64,000 nucleotides of DNA. Source: Heliorestis acidaminivorans. Its GTDB lineage: Bacteria > Bacillota > Desulfitobacteriia > Heliobacteriales > Heliobacteriaceae. Positions within the stretch are counted from its first letter, which is position 1. Each line of letters begins with the position of its first letter. Of this stretch, positions 55,001 to 63,960 are shown piece after piece. The translations under genes were made by a program, and so were the position numbers. The stretch covers positions 186,001-250,000 of the forward strand of contig NZ_WBXO01000004.1 of assembly GCF_008933955.1 (NCBI RefSeq), given 5' to 3'. The notes beneath the pieces were generated by a model, which saw only the letters and a list, made by a program, of their open reading frames with translations, was not told where the DNA came from and ran no database searches.

Positions 55001-55979
55001 GCCTGTTCCCGATGACTTAGGAAGAATGAGTCGACTAAGATTAATACCCCTTGAAGAATTGGGAAGACCTCGAATAGATGTAGTAGTGACTGTGTCGGGT
55101 ATTTTCCGTGACATTTTCCAAGGACAAATGGAATTGCTAGATGAAGCTGTTAAGTTAGCCGCTTTAGCAGAAGAATCATTAGATATGAATTATATTCGCA
55201 AACATACTTTAGCTCAGGCAGAAGAAATGAATATTCCTCTGGAAAGTGCAGCTACTAGAATATTTTCCAATGCACCAGGAAGTTACGGTGGTAACGTCAA
55301 CCAGATGGTTGAGAATAGTGCTTGGGAAGAAGCAGGAGAGCTGGCCGATACCTTTATTAAGCGCAAAGGATTTGCCTATGGCAAGCAAGTTCGCGGTGAA
55401 GTAGCTGATGCTATTTATCGTTCTGCGCTCTCGAGTGTTGACACGAGCTTCCAGAACATAGATTCTTCAGAAGTTGGCATTGTTGACATTGATCACTACT
55501 ACGAGTACTTAGGTGGAGTGACGGCAGCTGTGAAAAGCATTCGAGGAGAAAAACCGAATGTATTAGTAGCAGACACAACAACGCCAAAAGTACAGATTCG
55601 CGGTCTTGAAGAAATGATTCGTTTTGAAACTAGAACAAAAACCTTAAACCCTAAGTGGTATGAAGGAATGCTTAAGCACGGCTATGAAGGTGTGCGAGAG
55701 ATTCAATCTCGTGTTGACAATACCTTTGGTTGGAGTGCGACAGCAGAAGCAGTAGACAATTGGGTTTATGATGAGATTACAGAAGTCTATGTAACAGATG
55801 AAGAAATGCGTAAGCGATTACAGCAGCTGAATCCCCATGCTTTACGCGGAATTGTCAGAAGGCTTCTTGAAGCGAATAGTCGCGGGTTCTGGGAAGCTGA
55901 TGAAGAGAAGCTAGAAAAGCTTATGGAGATCTATCAGGATATAGAGGATGAAATCGAAGGTGTTAGTGTACCTGCTTGA
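52080..55979 (+). CDS. bchH: Magnesium chelatase subunit H
   Basis: 1299 residues from GTG 52080 after GAGGGGGAG; earlier in-frame codons overlap the bchD stop. Large catalytic subunit binding protoporphyrin IX; the CobN/Mg-chelatase motifs [38 protein letters not shown] and [11 protein letters not shown] are clear. Catalyses the first committed step of bacteriochlorophyll synthesis. Follows bchD by 13 bases, completing bchI-bchD-bchH in an order suited to complex assembly. Confidence 0.96.
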   Translation: [1299 protein letters not shown]

Positions 55980-56040
55980 TTCTTTCTCTACCGCTGATAG
56001 AAGCTAAAAATGTGATAGACATAGTGGGGAGAAATTACGA

Positions 56041-57597
56041 GTGAATAGTAAATCAACTAGTAATAGAAAAGCGATTATCGTTGGTGCTGGCGTAGGTGGT
56101 CTTAGTACAGCAGTGCAGCTAGCTCACAAAGGCTGGAACGTTACCATTTTCGAAAAAGAACATAAACCAGGTGGTCGCCTTAGCGCTATTGAAGCAGAAG
56201 GATATACGATTGATATAGGACCAACAATATTGATGATGAATGATGTTTTTCATCAATTTTTCCAAGAGATTGATCGTGATCTGAATGATTATGTAGAACT
56301 CGTACGACTAGATCCCTGCTATCGTTTAAACTTCGCTGACGGTACTTCTATGTCACCATCAAACGACATCAAAGTTCATCTTGATGAGATACGCAAGTTT
56401 AGTCCTGACGATGTAGAAGGCTACTTAAAGTACTTGGCTCAAATCAATCCACGTTATCTTGCTGCACGTCATAAGTTTATTGAGAAATCTTTTAATAGCT
56501 TAAGTGATTTCATTAATGTAGAAACACTTGTTGGCATGTGGCAACTAAAAACTCTAAATAGCATGTACGATGATATTAGTCGCTACATCAAAGACGAAAG
56601 ATTGCGCATTGCTTTGACTTTCCAGGCCATCTATCTGGGCATTTCACCTTATGATGCTCCTTCTATTTATACGATTATCGCTTATGTGGAACATGCCTTA
56701 ACAGGCATCTGGTATCCCAAAGGTGGTATGAATGAAGTCTCCAAAGCACTAGTGAAAGTCCTTGAAGAACTAGATGGCAAACTTCATTTGAACCAAGAAG
56801 TTGAAGAGATCATAATTGAAAAAGGCCATGCTAAGGGAGTGCGCTTAGCTAACGGTGAAGTTCACTATGCTGATGTAGTTGTATCTAACATGGATTTCCC
56901 CATGACTATGGAAAAGCTTATTGCGAAACCTTATCGCGGCAAATACAGTACTTCAAAAATACAGTCCATGACCAACTCTTGTGGAACTTTGATGCTTTAT
57001 TTAGGCACTAATAAGCGCTACGAAGATATGGATGTACACAATATCTACTTTACAAAAAGCTATAAAGAAACACTTGATCAAATATTTAAAGAGAAGGTCT
57101 TTCCTGACGATCCTGCTCTTTATGTGTATTCACCAACGAAAATTGATTCTTCAGTAGCGCCAGAAGGCAAAGACGTAATATATGTGCTCTGTCCTGTGCC
57201 TAATCTGGAAAGCTCGATCAACTGGAAGACCGATCTAGCAGGTTATCGAGAGAAAATTCTACAAAAATTAGAGCGTTCTGGCCTTACCGATTTGCGCAAG
57301 CACATAGAATTTGAAAGAGTTTATACACCAGAAACATTTCAGAATAACTACCACACTTACCAAGGCTCCAGCTTTGGCTTAGCGCCTACTATTTTTCAAT
57401 CAGGCTACTTCCGTCCGCATATCAAATCAAAAGAAGTATCCAATCTCTACTTTGTAGGAGCTAGTGTCCATCCTGGGGGCGGTGTCCCTGTTGTTCTTGT
57501 CTGTGGACAACTAGCGGCAGGACAAATCAGAGTTGATTTTAAAGAAGCTCAGAGGGTGGAAAAAGTTTTTTCTATGCCAGTACAAGCAAAAGCATAA
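56041..57597 (+). CDS. crtN: Diapophytoene desaturase-like carotenoid dehydrogenase
   Basis: 518 residues from GTG 56041, after GTGGGGAG. FAD-binding Rossmann start IIVGAGVGGLSTAVQLAHKG and FEKEHKPGGRLS; C-terminal flavin motif FVGASVHPGGGVPVVLVCGQ. CrtI/CrtN family. Heliobacteria make C30 carotenoids (4,4'-diaponeurosporene type), so CrtN is the most likely name. The partner synthase CrtM is not in the window. Last gene of the bch run; terminator follows. Confidence 0.9.
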   Translation: MNSKSTSNRKAIIVGAGVGGLSTAVQLAHKGWNVTIFEKEHKPGGRLSAIEAEGYTIDIGPTILMMNDVFHQFFQEIDRDLNDYVELVRLDPCYRLNFADGTSMSPSNDIKVHLDEIRKFSPDDVEGYLKYLAQINPRYLAARHKFIEKSFNSLSDFINVETLVGMWQLKTLNSMYDDISRYIKDERLRIALTFQAIYLGISPYDAPSIYTIIAYVEHALTGIWYPKGGMNEVSKALVKVLEELDGKLHLNQEVEEIIIEKGHAKGVRLANGEVHYADVVVSNMDFPMTMEKLIAKPYRGKYSTSKIQSMTNSCGTLMLYLGTNKRYEDMDVHNIYFTKSYKETLDQIFKEKVFPDDPALYVYSPTKIDSSVAPEGKDVIYVLCPVPNLESSINWKTDLAGYREKILQKLERSGLTDLRKHIEFERVYTPETFQNNYHTYQGSSFGLAPTIFQSGYFRPHIKSKEVSNLYFVGASVHPGGGVPVVLVCGQLAAGQIRVDFKEAQRVEKVFSMPVQAKA

Positions 57598-57614
57598 AAA
57601 AAGAAAAGCCTAAT

Positions 57615-57666
57615 AAAAGAAGCAGAAACTACAACTTTGTTGCAGTTTCTGCTTCTTTTGTTGTTT
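57615..57666 (+). terminator. Terminator after crtN, end of the photosynthesis cluster
   Basis: AAAAGAAGCAGAAACT (57615-57630) pairs with AGTTTCTGCTTCTTTT (57644-57659), with an inner CAAC/GTTG pairing, then T-rich sequence. Confidence 0.9.
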
Positions 57667-57728
57667 TATAGCGAAAAAAACTTTTGATTAGCTTGCTTAT
57701 GACGACAAAGTTTGCTCCCTCTTTTCAG

Positions 57729-57734
57729 TATAAT
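57729..57734 (+). promoter_or_regulatory. Candidate -10 element of spoIIE
   Basis: TATAAT without a -35 at the usual 17 bp. A Spo0A-box-like TGTCGTC lies on the minus strand at 57699-57705. In Bacillus the spoIIE promoter also has unusual spacing and Spo0A boxes; the match here is only suggestive. Confidence 0.35.
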
Positions 57735-57792
57735 GGAAAAGAATTCCAATTTATAACATTTATTTTTGTAGATGGGAAGTGAGGGATGCTTA

Positions 57793-60351
57793 TTGTGGGA
57801 TGAGCCTAACGTTTATCCTTTTCGTCGTGAAAGAGTAGAGGGAACTCACCAAAATCAGCTATCTATGAAAAACTGGTGGAAGCAAGGTCGTGAAAAAAGA
57901 GCAGGACCGCTCTTTTCTAGCACTACAGTTTTGAAAAAACCTTGGTTTTGGATGCAAAGTAGTGCTCAGAAAGTAAGTGCTTCCGTAAGTCAAACTATTC
58001 CCCAGAGTAAAAGGAATATCAAAAAGCTAGATCTAACAGGCTGGCTATGGTGGCTTACACTCTTTTTTCTAGCAAGAGGATCCTTACTAGGAGGTCTTTC
58101 AGCAGGAGCACCTGCTATGATAGCTGTAGTAGCCGCTCGAAGACCAGATCGACTTTTTTACGCACTAGCGGGATTAGTTGCTGGTTGGGCTTCTTTATGG
58201 ATTCCAAAGGGTTTTGCTTATGGAACTATGGATCCTTTAAGTTTGAGTCCCCTGTGGCAAATTTCAGCTACGCTGATTTTAGCTTTGCTTGCCTTTAGCT
58301 TAGTACGTTATCTTAAAGAATCACTTTGGCCATTAACACTATTGACAGCCCTAACGATCTGGGTTGTCCAAGCTGTTGGCTTACTTTGGACAGGACCTAC
58401 ATTATATGGTTCACTGCTAATTTTCTTTGAGGGACTACTAGCGTCTTTGCTTATTGTGGCCATGGTTACTGTAGTTGATAATCTACAAGGTACTCCTGCA
58501 AAACCATGGAAAAAAGAGGTTATCATAAGTATAACGCTAATGATTGTACTCATTGCTTTGGGAATACCTGAAGAACCATTGTATGGGGTATCACCTTTAG
58601 CAATATTTTCTGGCCTGATGATTCTCCTCGGTGCCGCCACATATGGCGTAGCTGGTGGAACTATAGCAGGAGTTGTTTTCGGTTTGTTGCCTTCTATAGC
58701 CAACTTTGGTGCTCCTGCATCTATGGCCTTATTAACCATATCGGGCTTGTTGGCTGGTTTATTTCGTAATTGGGCGAAACCTGGAATTATAGCGGGCTAC
58801 TTTATGGGGCATTTTCTTTTATCCATTTATCTGCTTCATTCCGAACAAATAGCTCAATTGCTTATAGAAGTCGCTTTAGCTAGTGCAATATTTCTTCTCC
58901 TTCCACCTCGTTGGCTAACTATGATGCACCAGCGGATCAAAAGTAACGTCGAGAAGAAAGGCGAAGAAGTGGCCCTTTCTGTAGCGGTTCAGCGCTTAGA
59001 AGAAATGGGTGGGATATTTCGCCATCTTGCTCAAACTTTTGCCGATATGTCACAGAAGCCGGAGCGGACTGAGAGAAATTGGACAGGCTTGTATGAAGCC
59101 ATTGAGGAAAGAGTCTGTACAAAGTGCTCTAGCTATGGACTTTGTTGGGAAAGAGATAGAGAGTTAACCCATAAGCACTTACAAAGCTTGTTAGACGATC
59201 TTGAACAAAAAGGTGAAATAACACCTCGAGATCTGCAAGCACAATGTGTTCGTTGGGAAGAATTATCTTCTACAATTCGTTCTCTTTTTGAGACCGTAGA
59301 AGTAGATCGATACTGGCGAAGGCGGATGGAAGAAAGCAAAAACTTAGTAAGTGCCCAATTCAAGGGGCTCTCACAATGGATGGGTGCCTTATCTCGAGAT
59401 ATGGTCATGGAAAGTGCACCAGAAAAAGCTCTGGAGAAAGTTAGAGAAGTAATTAGGCAAAAAGGCTATCATCTGAAAAGTATAGAAAGAGAAAGTTTTC
59501 CTCAGCAATGGTTTTTAGAAGTAACAGGACCTGGCTGTGGTAGTCAATGGTCTTGTGCTGAGACTATTGCTCCTCTTGCGGCGCAAACGCTTGGAAAACC
59601 GGTAATAGTTAGCAATGCCTATTGTCCCGGTCAGAAAGGTAATTGTGCATTTACACTTACTTCAGTGAATCCTTACGGACTAGAAATAGCGATAGCACAA
59701 GTACCTCGTTATGGTAGTGCTGTGGCTGGTGACACTGTTTCAACTTGGGAAAGTGCTAGCTCCAAAAAGATTGTTGCATTGAGCGATGGCGCCGGCATTG
59801 GTCCAAAAGCGGCAAGAGAAAGTGGCGCTACCCTTGCTTTGCTGGAGCAACTGTCTAAAGCAGGTGTAGAAGCAGGTGAAACTGTTTCAGCTGTTAATGC
59901 GCTTGTTGGATTGACTACAGAAGATGACTCTTTTGCTACTGTAGATATGGCTCTTTTTGACTTGTCCTCTGCAGAGCTAGAACTAATAAAGTTAGGTGCC
60001 GCCCCAAGTTATCTAAAAAGAGGAAGAAAAGTACAGGTTCTACAAAGCTCTTCCTTGCCTCTTGGCATAATAAATACAGTAGAGGTAGATGCTCTTTCTC
60101 TTTCTCTTTTGCCAGGCGACTTGTTAATTATGCTTAGTGATGGCATCACAGATGGGAAAAATAGGCGTAAAGAACAAGAAAAATCAGGAAATGAAGATTG
60201 GGTACACCAATTTTTATTGGCAACTGAAGAAAGAGAGCCACAGAAGCTGGCGGATACAATCATGGATGAGGCTTTAAGAATCGATGATGGTCAGGCCAAA
60301 GACGATTGTACAGTCATTGTGGTGGCTGTTAGAAATCGTGTGGAAAGCTAA
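57793..60351 (+). CDS. spoIIE: Stage II sporulation protein E (PP2C-type phosphatase)
   Basis: 852 residues from TTG 57793, seven bases after GTGAGGG; ATG 57772 (859 residues) is the alternative. About ten membrane helices (roughly 85-330), a central helical domain with four cysteines near residue 440 (VCTKCSSYGLCWE), and a C-terminal PP2C phosphatase domain (about 600-852) with ALSDGAGIGPKA, LIMLSDGITDG and KDDCTVIVVA. Dephosphorylates SpoIIAA to release sigma-F in the forespore, and takes part in polar septation. In Bacillus it follows divIC closely; here about 28 kb lie between. Confidence 0.95.
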   Translation: MWDEPNVYPFRRERVEGTHQNQLSMKNWWKQGREKRAGPLFSSTTVLKKPWFWMQSSAQKVSASVSQTIPQSKRNIKKLDLTGWLWWLTLFFLARGSLLGGLSAGAPAMIAVVAARRPDRLFYALAGLVAGWASLWIPKGFAYGTMDPLSLSPLWQISATLILALLAFSLVRYLKESLWPLTLLTALTIWVVQAVGLLWTGPTLYGSLLIFFEGLLASLLIVAMVTVVDNLQGTPAKPWKKEVIISITLMIVLIALGIPEEPLYGVSPLAIFSGLMILLGAATYGVAGGTIAGVVFGLLPSIANFGAPASMALLTISGLLAGLFRNWAKPGIIAGYFMGHFLLSIYLLHSEQIAQLLIEVALASAIFLLLPPRWLTMMHQRIKSNVEKKGEEVALSVAVQRLEEMGGIFRHLAQTFADMSQKPERTERNWTGLYEAIEERVCTKCSSYGLCWERDRELTHKHLQSLLDDLEQKGEITPRDLQAQCVRWEELSSTIRSLFETVEVDRYWRRRMEESKNLVSAQFKGLSQWMGALSRDMVMESAPEKALEKVREVIRQKGYHLKSIERESFPQQWFLEVTGPGCGSQWSCAETIAPLAAQTLGKPVIVSNAYCPGQKGNCAFTLTSVNPYGLEIAIAQVPRYGSAVAGDTVSTWESASSKKIVALSDGAGIGPKAARESGATLALLEQLSKAGVEAGETVSAVNALVGLTTEDDSFATVDMALFDLSSAELELIKLGAAPSYLKRGRKVQVLQSSSLPLGIINTVEVDALSLSLLPGDLLIMLSDGITDGKNRRKEQEKSGNEDWVHQFLLATEEREPQKLADTIMDEALRIDDGQAKDDCTVIVVAVRNRVES

Positions 60352-60356
60352 GTTAG

Positions 60357-60391
60357 AAAACAGGTCTACCGGGTGGGAGACCTGTTTTTTT
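60357..60391 (+). terminator. Rho-independent terminator after spoIIE
   Basis: AAAACAGGTCT (60357-60367) pairs with AGACCTGTTTT (60378-60388), ending in T7. Confidence 0.9.
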
Positions 60392-60532
60392 ATGGAAAGT
60401 TCAGGCAAAGATACTAATATCACTTTTTCAATGTAGAATTCTACTAAGGCTTTATTATTTTTCGTCTCTTCAGGGGAAGGGAAATAGTTAGAGATTGTAG
60501 AATTAGATGGCAAAAGAAGTATGGTGTGATAT

Positions 60533-61948
60533 ATGAACACATTGACCAAAGGCTTTTGTCAGTCTTTAGAAAACGTAGAGGGCTTTACAAAAGGTCAAAA
60601 AATTGTGTTGGCTATTTCAGGAGGCCTTGACTCTACCGCGATGCTCTGGCTTTTTCATGAAGTAGCTTACCAATATGGTCTCCAGCTTGTTGTAGCACAT
60701 TATAACCATAATCTACGTGGGCTAGAGTCAGATGGAGATGAGGCCTTTGTAAAAGCTTTAGCAGAAACACTGCAGTTACCTTTTTATTCAGCTCGCCCTC
60801 AAGAAGGCTACTGGCAGTCTTCCCAAGGTAACAAAATGGATCGTGCCCGGAGATTGCGCTATGCTTTTTTTCAGGAACTAGCTCAAAAAGTAGATGCCCA
60901 ATGGATAGCTTTAGCCCATCATGGTGATGATCAAGCAGAAACGATTCTATTTCAGCTACTAAGAGGAAGTGGCCTAAAAGGTTTAGCAGGAATGCCTTTA
61001 TATCATGGTAATCTAATGAGACCTTTGCTACCTTTTCGTAGACAAGAACTAGAAGATTATATGAAGAGTCAGTCAAAGGCTTGGCGTGATGATAGCAGTA
61101 ACGAATCACTTGAGTACAGTCGAAACCGTTTGCGACATCAGGTTATGCCACTGCTAAAATCTTTTAATCCTCGTTTCGTAGAATCAATAAATAGAACGGC
61201 TGAGCTTGTCAGAGCTGAAGATAGGTATCTTGAGCAATGTGCCATTGAGTCTTTTGAAAAGATTGTTGCCGAGGAAAGCATCCATGTACCTTCCTTACAA
61301 AAAGAAGCACTAGCTCTTCAAAGAAGAGTTTTGCAGATCTATCTACAAAAAAAGCTTCCCTCTGCCTTTATCGGACTAGAAAAAATCGATGAGATACTCC
61401 ATAAATTACGTTTAGAAGTATCAGCAAACGGCGAGGTTACACAAGTAGCAGGACATCGAGTTATTCGAGAAGGCCAATTAGTTAAGTTGCTTAAAGATTT
61501 GCCGCAAAATGATTTGTCTTATGCTTATAAGCTTTCTTTACCTCTAATTAATGAGGGTAGAACTGTTAAGTCAATTCCTGAAGCATTTGGCACAGTAACA
61601 TTAAGCTATTACGAGATTAATGAAGAGAAAAAGAGTTTTTTTGAAGCATTTACCAAGCAGAGTAACAAGCAGATTTTCCTAGATGAAAAAGTCTTACAAG
61701 CAGGGGACTTGGTCGTACGCAGTCGCCAACGAGGCGATCGCTTTTATCCTACAGGTATGGATGGTAGTAAAAAAATTAAAGACTTTCTCATCGATAAAAA
61801 AATTCCTCGATGGGAACGTCAGCATATCCCCTTATTAGTTGCTGGTAAAGAGGTTATCTGGTTAATGGGATATCGAGCTGATAGGAGGTATGTAGCTAAT
61901 CGTGAAAGTCGAGGTGTAATTGAAGTAAGATGGGACAAAAATATTTGA
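60533..61948 (+). CDS. tilS: tRNA(Ile)-lysidine synthase
   Basis: 471 residues from ATG 60533. N-terminal PP-loop ATPase (LAISGGLDSTAMLW), HYNHNLRG, AHHGDDQAETILFQLLRGSG, followed by the tRNA-binding domains; the C-terminal domain ends QRGDRFYPTGMDGSKKIKDF. Changes C34 of tRNA-Ile(CAU) to lysidine so that it reads AUA. In most Firmicutes hprT lies between tilS and ftsH; here it is absent. Confidence 0.95.
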   Translation: MNTLTKGFCQSLENVEGFTKGQKIVLAISGGLDSTAMLWLFHEVAYQYGLQLVVAHYNHNLRGLESDGDEAFVKALAETLQLPFYSARPQEGYWQSSQGNKMDRARRLRYAFFQELAQKVDAQWIALAHHGDDQAETILFQLLRGSGLKGLAGMPLYHGNLMRPLLPFRRQELEDYMKSQSKAWRDDSSNESLEYSRNRLRHQVMPLLKSFNPRFVESINRTAELVRAEDRYLEQCAIESFEKIVAEESIHVPSLQKEALALQRRVLQIYLQKKLPSAFIGLEKIDEILHKLRLEVSANGEVTQVAGHRVIREGQLVKLLKDLPQNDLSYAYKLSLPLINEGRTVKSIPEAFGTVTLSYYEINEEKKSFFEAFTKQSNKQIFLDEKVLQAGDLVVRSRQRGDRFYPTGMDGSKKIKDFLIDKKIPRWERQHIPLLVAGKEVIWLMGYRADRRYVANRESRGVIEVRWDKNI

Positions 61949-61974
61949 TATGCTGGTTAGAATTGTGATACAAT
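61945..61974 (+). promoter_or_regulatory. Sigma-A promoter of ftsH
   Basis: TTGATA (61945-61950), 18 bp, TACAAT (61969-61974), with an extended -10 TG at 61966-61967. It overlaps the tilS stop codon. Confidence 0.7.
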
Positions 61975-62061
61975 AGCAAAGACTGGCTGAAATTTTCCAA
62001 TAACTCGCTGGATGCCTAATAGTCGATTAAATAAAGGCAAAACAGTGATAGGAGGTTGCAA

Positions 62062-63867
62062 GTGAGCCGGATCGTCAAAAATCTTGCCATATACATTCTA
62101 ATCGTCCTTCTGGCGATTGCTGTGCTGAGGATGACTACGCAGCCCGAACCTGCCCAAGAAAGGCTGAATTACACACAGTTTTACCAACTACTGGTCAATG
62201 ATCAAATTAAGGAACTCACTGTAATTACAGAGGCAGACCGCAATGAGATCACCGGGGTTAAAGCAGACGGAACAACGTTCTTTACCTTAGGTCCAGTAGA
62301 CATTAAGCGTGTAACAGACAATGTTCTCGATAAGCAGATACCATTCACGCAAGAGCCAGCTCCCAAACCACCTTGGTGGACTGGTTTGTTGACCTACATG
62401 TTGCCTATCCTCTTAATTTTTGGTCTATTTTTCTTTATGATGCAGCAATCACAAGGTGGCGGGTCCCGTGTAATGCAGTTCGGGAAAAGCAAAGCAAAAC
62501 TACACAACGATGACAAGAAAAAAGTAACTTTTGCTGATGTTGCTGGCGCTGATGAAGTAAAAGAAGAACTTACGGAAGTCGTTGAATTCTTAAAACAGCC
62601 GAAGAAATTCATTGACGTAGGCGCTAAAATTCCCAAAGGTGTTCTTTTATTTGGGCCACCAGGAACAGGTAAGACTCTACTTGCCCGTGCAGTAGCTGGT
62701 GAAGCAGGTGTACCCTTTTTCAGCATCTCGGGTTCTGACTTTGTGGAAATGTTTGTCGGTGTAGGTGCCTCTCGAGTTCGTGACCTTTTTGAACAAGCCA
62801 AGAAGAACTCCCCTTGTATTGTATTTATTGATGAGATTGATGCAGTCGGTCGTCAAAGGGGTGCAGGACTTGGTGGCGGTCATGATGAAAGAGAGCAGAC
62901 TCTAAACCAGTTGCTTGTTGAAATGGATGGCTTTTCAGCTAATGAAGGAATTATTATTGTAGCGGCAACTAACAGACCTGATATTCTAGATCCTGCCTTA
63001 TTAAGACCTGGTCGCTTTGACCGCCAAGTTGTTGTCGATCGACCTGATGTAAAAGGTAGAAAAGAGATTCTAGATGTTCACATCAAAGGGAAGCCTTTGG
63101 AAGAAGGTATAGACCTAGAGATCTTAGCTCGTCGTACACCAGGTTTTACAGGTGCTGATTTGGCTAATATGGTCAACGAAGCCGCCTTGTTATCAGCGCG
63201 AAGAGGCCAGAAGAAAATTACTATGGATGAACTAGAAGATGCTATAGAACGTGTTCTAGCAGGTCCAGAGAAAAAGTCACGTGTAATTAGTGATTTTGAG
63301 AAAAAGCTAGTGAGCTACCATGAAGCGGGTCATGCTCTTGTCGGCGGTTTACTAGAACATACAGATCCCGTCCATAAGATTTCTATTATTCCTAGAGGTC
63401 GGGCTGGTGGTTATACACTATTGCTACCTGAAGAAGATCGTCACTACATGACGAAGTCGCAAATTCTAGATCAGGTTACGATGCTCTTAGCAGGTCGGGT
63501 TGCTGAGGCACTAGTATTGAAAGAAATTTCTACTGGTGCATCTAACGACTTAGAGCGTGCTACTGATCTGGTACGCAAGATGATCACCGAATTTGGTATG
63601 TCTGATGAACTGGGACCACTTATCTTTGGTCACAAGCAAGAAGCGGTCTTCTTAGGTCGTGACTTGGCCAGAGATAGAAACTACTCTGAAGCAGTAGCTT
63701 TTTCAATTGACAAAGAAGCTCGTCGTATCATCGAGGAATCTTATGATAAGGCGAAAAATTTGTTAGAGACTAATATGGATACATTGCATAAAATTGCAGA
63801 TACCTTAATGGAAAAAGAAACAATTGAGGCTTCGGAGTTTTCTGAGATACTACAGAACGCTTCATAA
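62062..63867 (+). CDS. ftsH: ATP-dependent zinc metalloprotease FtsH
   Basis: 601 residues from GTG 62062, six bases after AGGAGG. Membrane helices at about 5-22 and 108-128 flank the extracytoplasmic domain. AAA+ domain: Walker A GPPGTGKT, Walker [15 protein letters not shown], second region of homology with [20 protein letters not shown]. Protease HEAGH zinc motif in [12 protein letters not shown]. Membrane-anchored quality-control protease, needed for sporulation in Bacillus. Terminator downstream. Confidence 0.97.
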   Translation: MSRIVKNLAIYILIVLLAIAVLRMTTQPEPAQERLNYTQFYQLLVNDQIKELTVITEADRNEITGVKADGTTFFTLGPVDIKRVTDNVLDKQIPFTQEPAPKPPWWTGLLTYMLPILLIFGLFFFMMQQSQGGGSRVMQFGKSKAKLHNDDKKKVTFADVAGADEVKEELTEVVEFLKQPKKFIDVGAKIPKGVLLFGPPGTGKTLLARAVAGEAGVPFFSISGSDFVEMFVGVGASRVRDLFEQAKKNSPCIVFIDEIDAVGRQRGAGLGGGHDEREQTLNQLLVEMDGFSANEGIIIVAATNRPDILDPALLRPGRFDRQVVVDRPDVKGRKEILDVHIKGKPLEEGIDLEILARRTPGFTGADLANMVNEAALLSARRGQKKITMDELEDAIERVLAGPEKKSRVISDFEKKLVSYHEAGHALVGGLLEHTDPVHKISIIPRGRAGGYTLLLPEEDRHYMTKSQILDQVTMLLAGRVAEALVLKEISTGASNDLERATDLVRKMITEFGMSDELGPLIFGHKQEAVFLGRDLARDRNYSEAVAFSIDKEARRIIEESYDKAKNLLETNMDTLHKIADTLMEKETIEASEFSEILQNAS

Positions 63868-63880
63868 AAAGAAGTTATAG

Positions 63881-63925
63881 AAAGAATCGGGAGCAGTGTC
63901 ATCCCACTTGCGCCCGATTCTTTTT
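63881..63925 (+). terminator. Rho-independent terminator after ftsH
   Basis: AAGAATCGGG (63882-63891) pairs with CCCGATTCTT (63913-63922), with an inner CAGTG/CACTTG pairing, then T5. Confidence 0.85.
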
Positions 63926-63960
63926 AATCTACACTGTACATCACAAAAGGAGAGAGCAAG

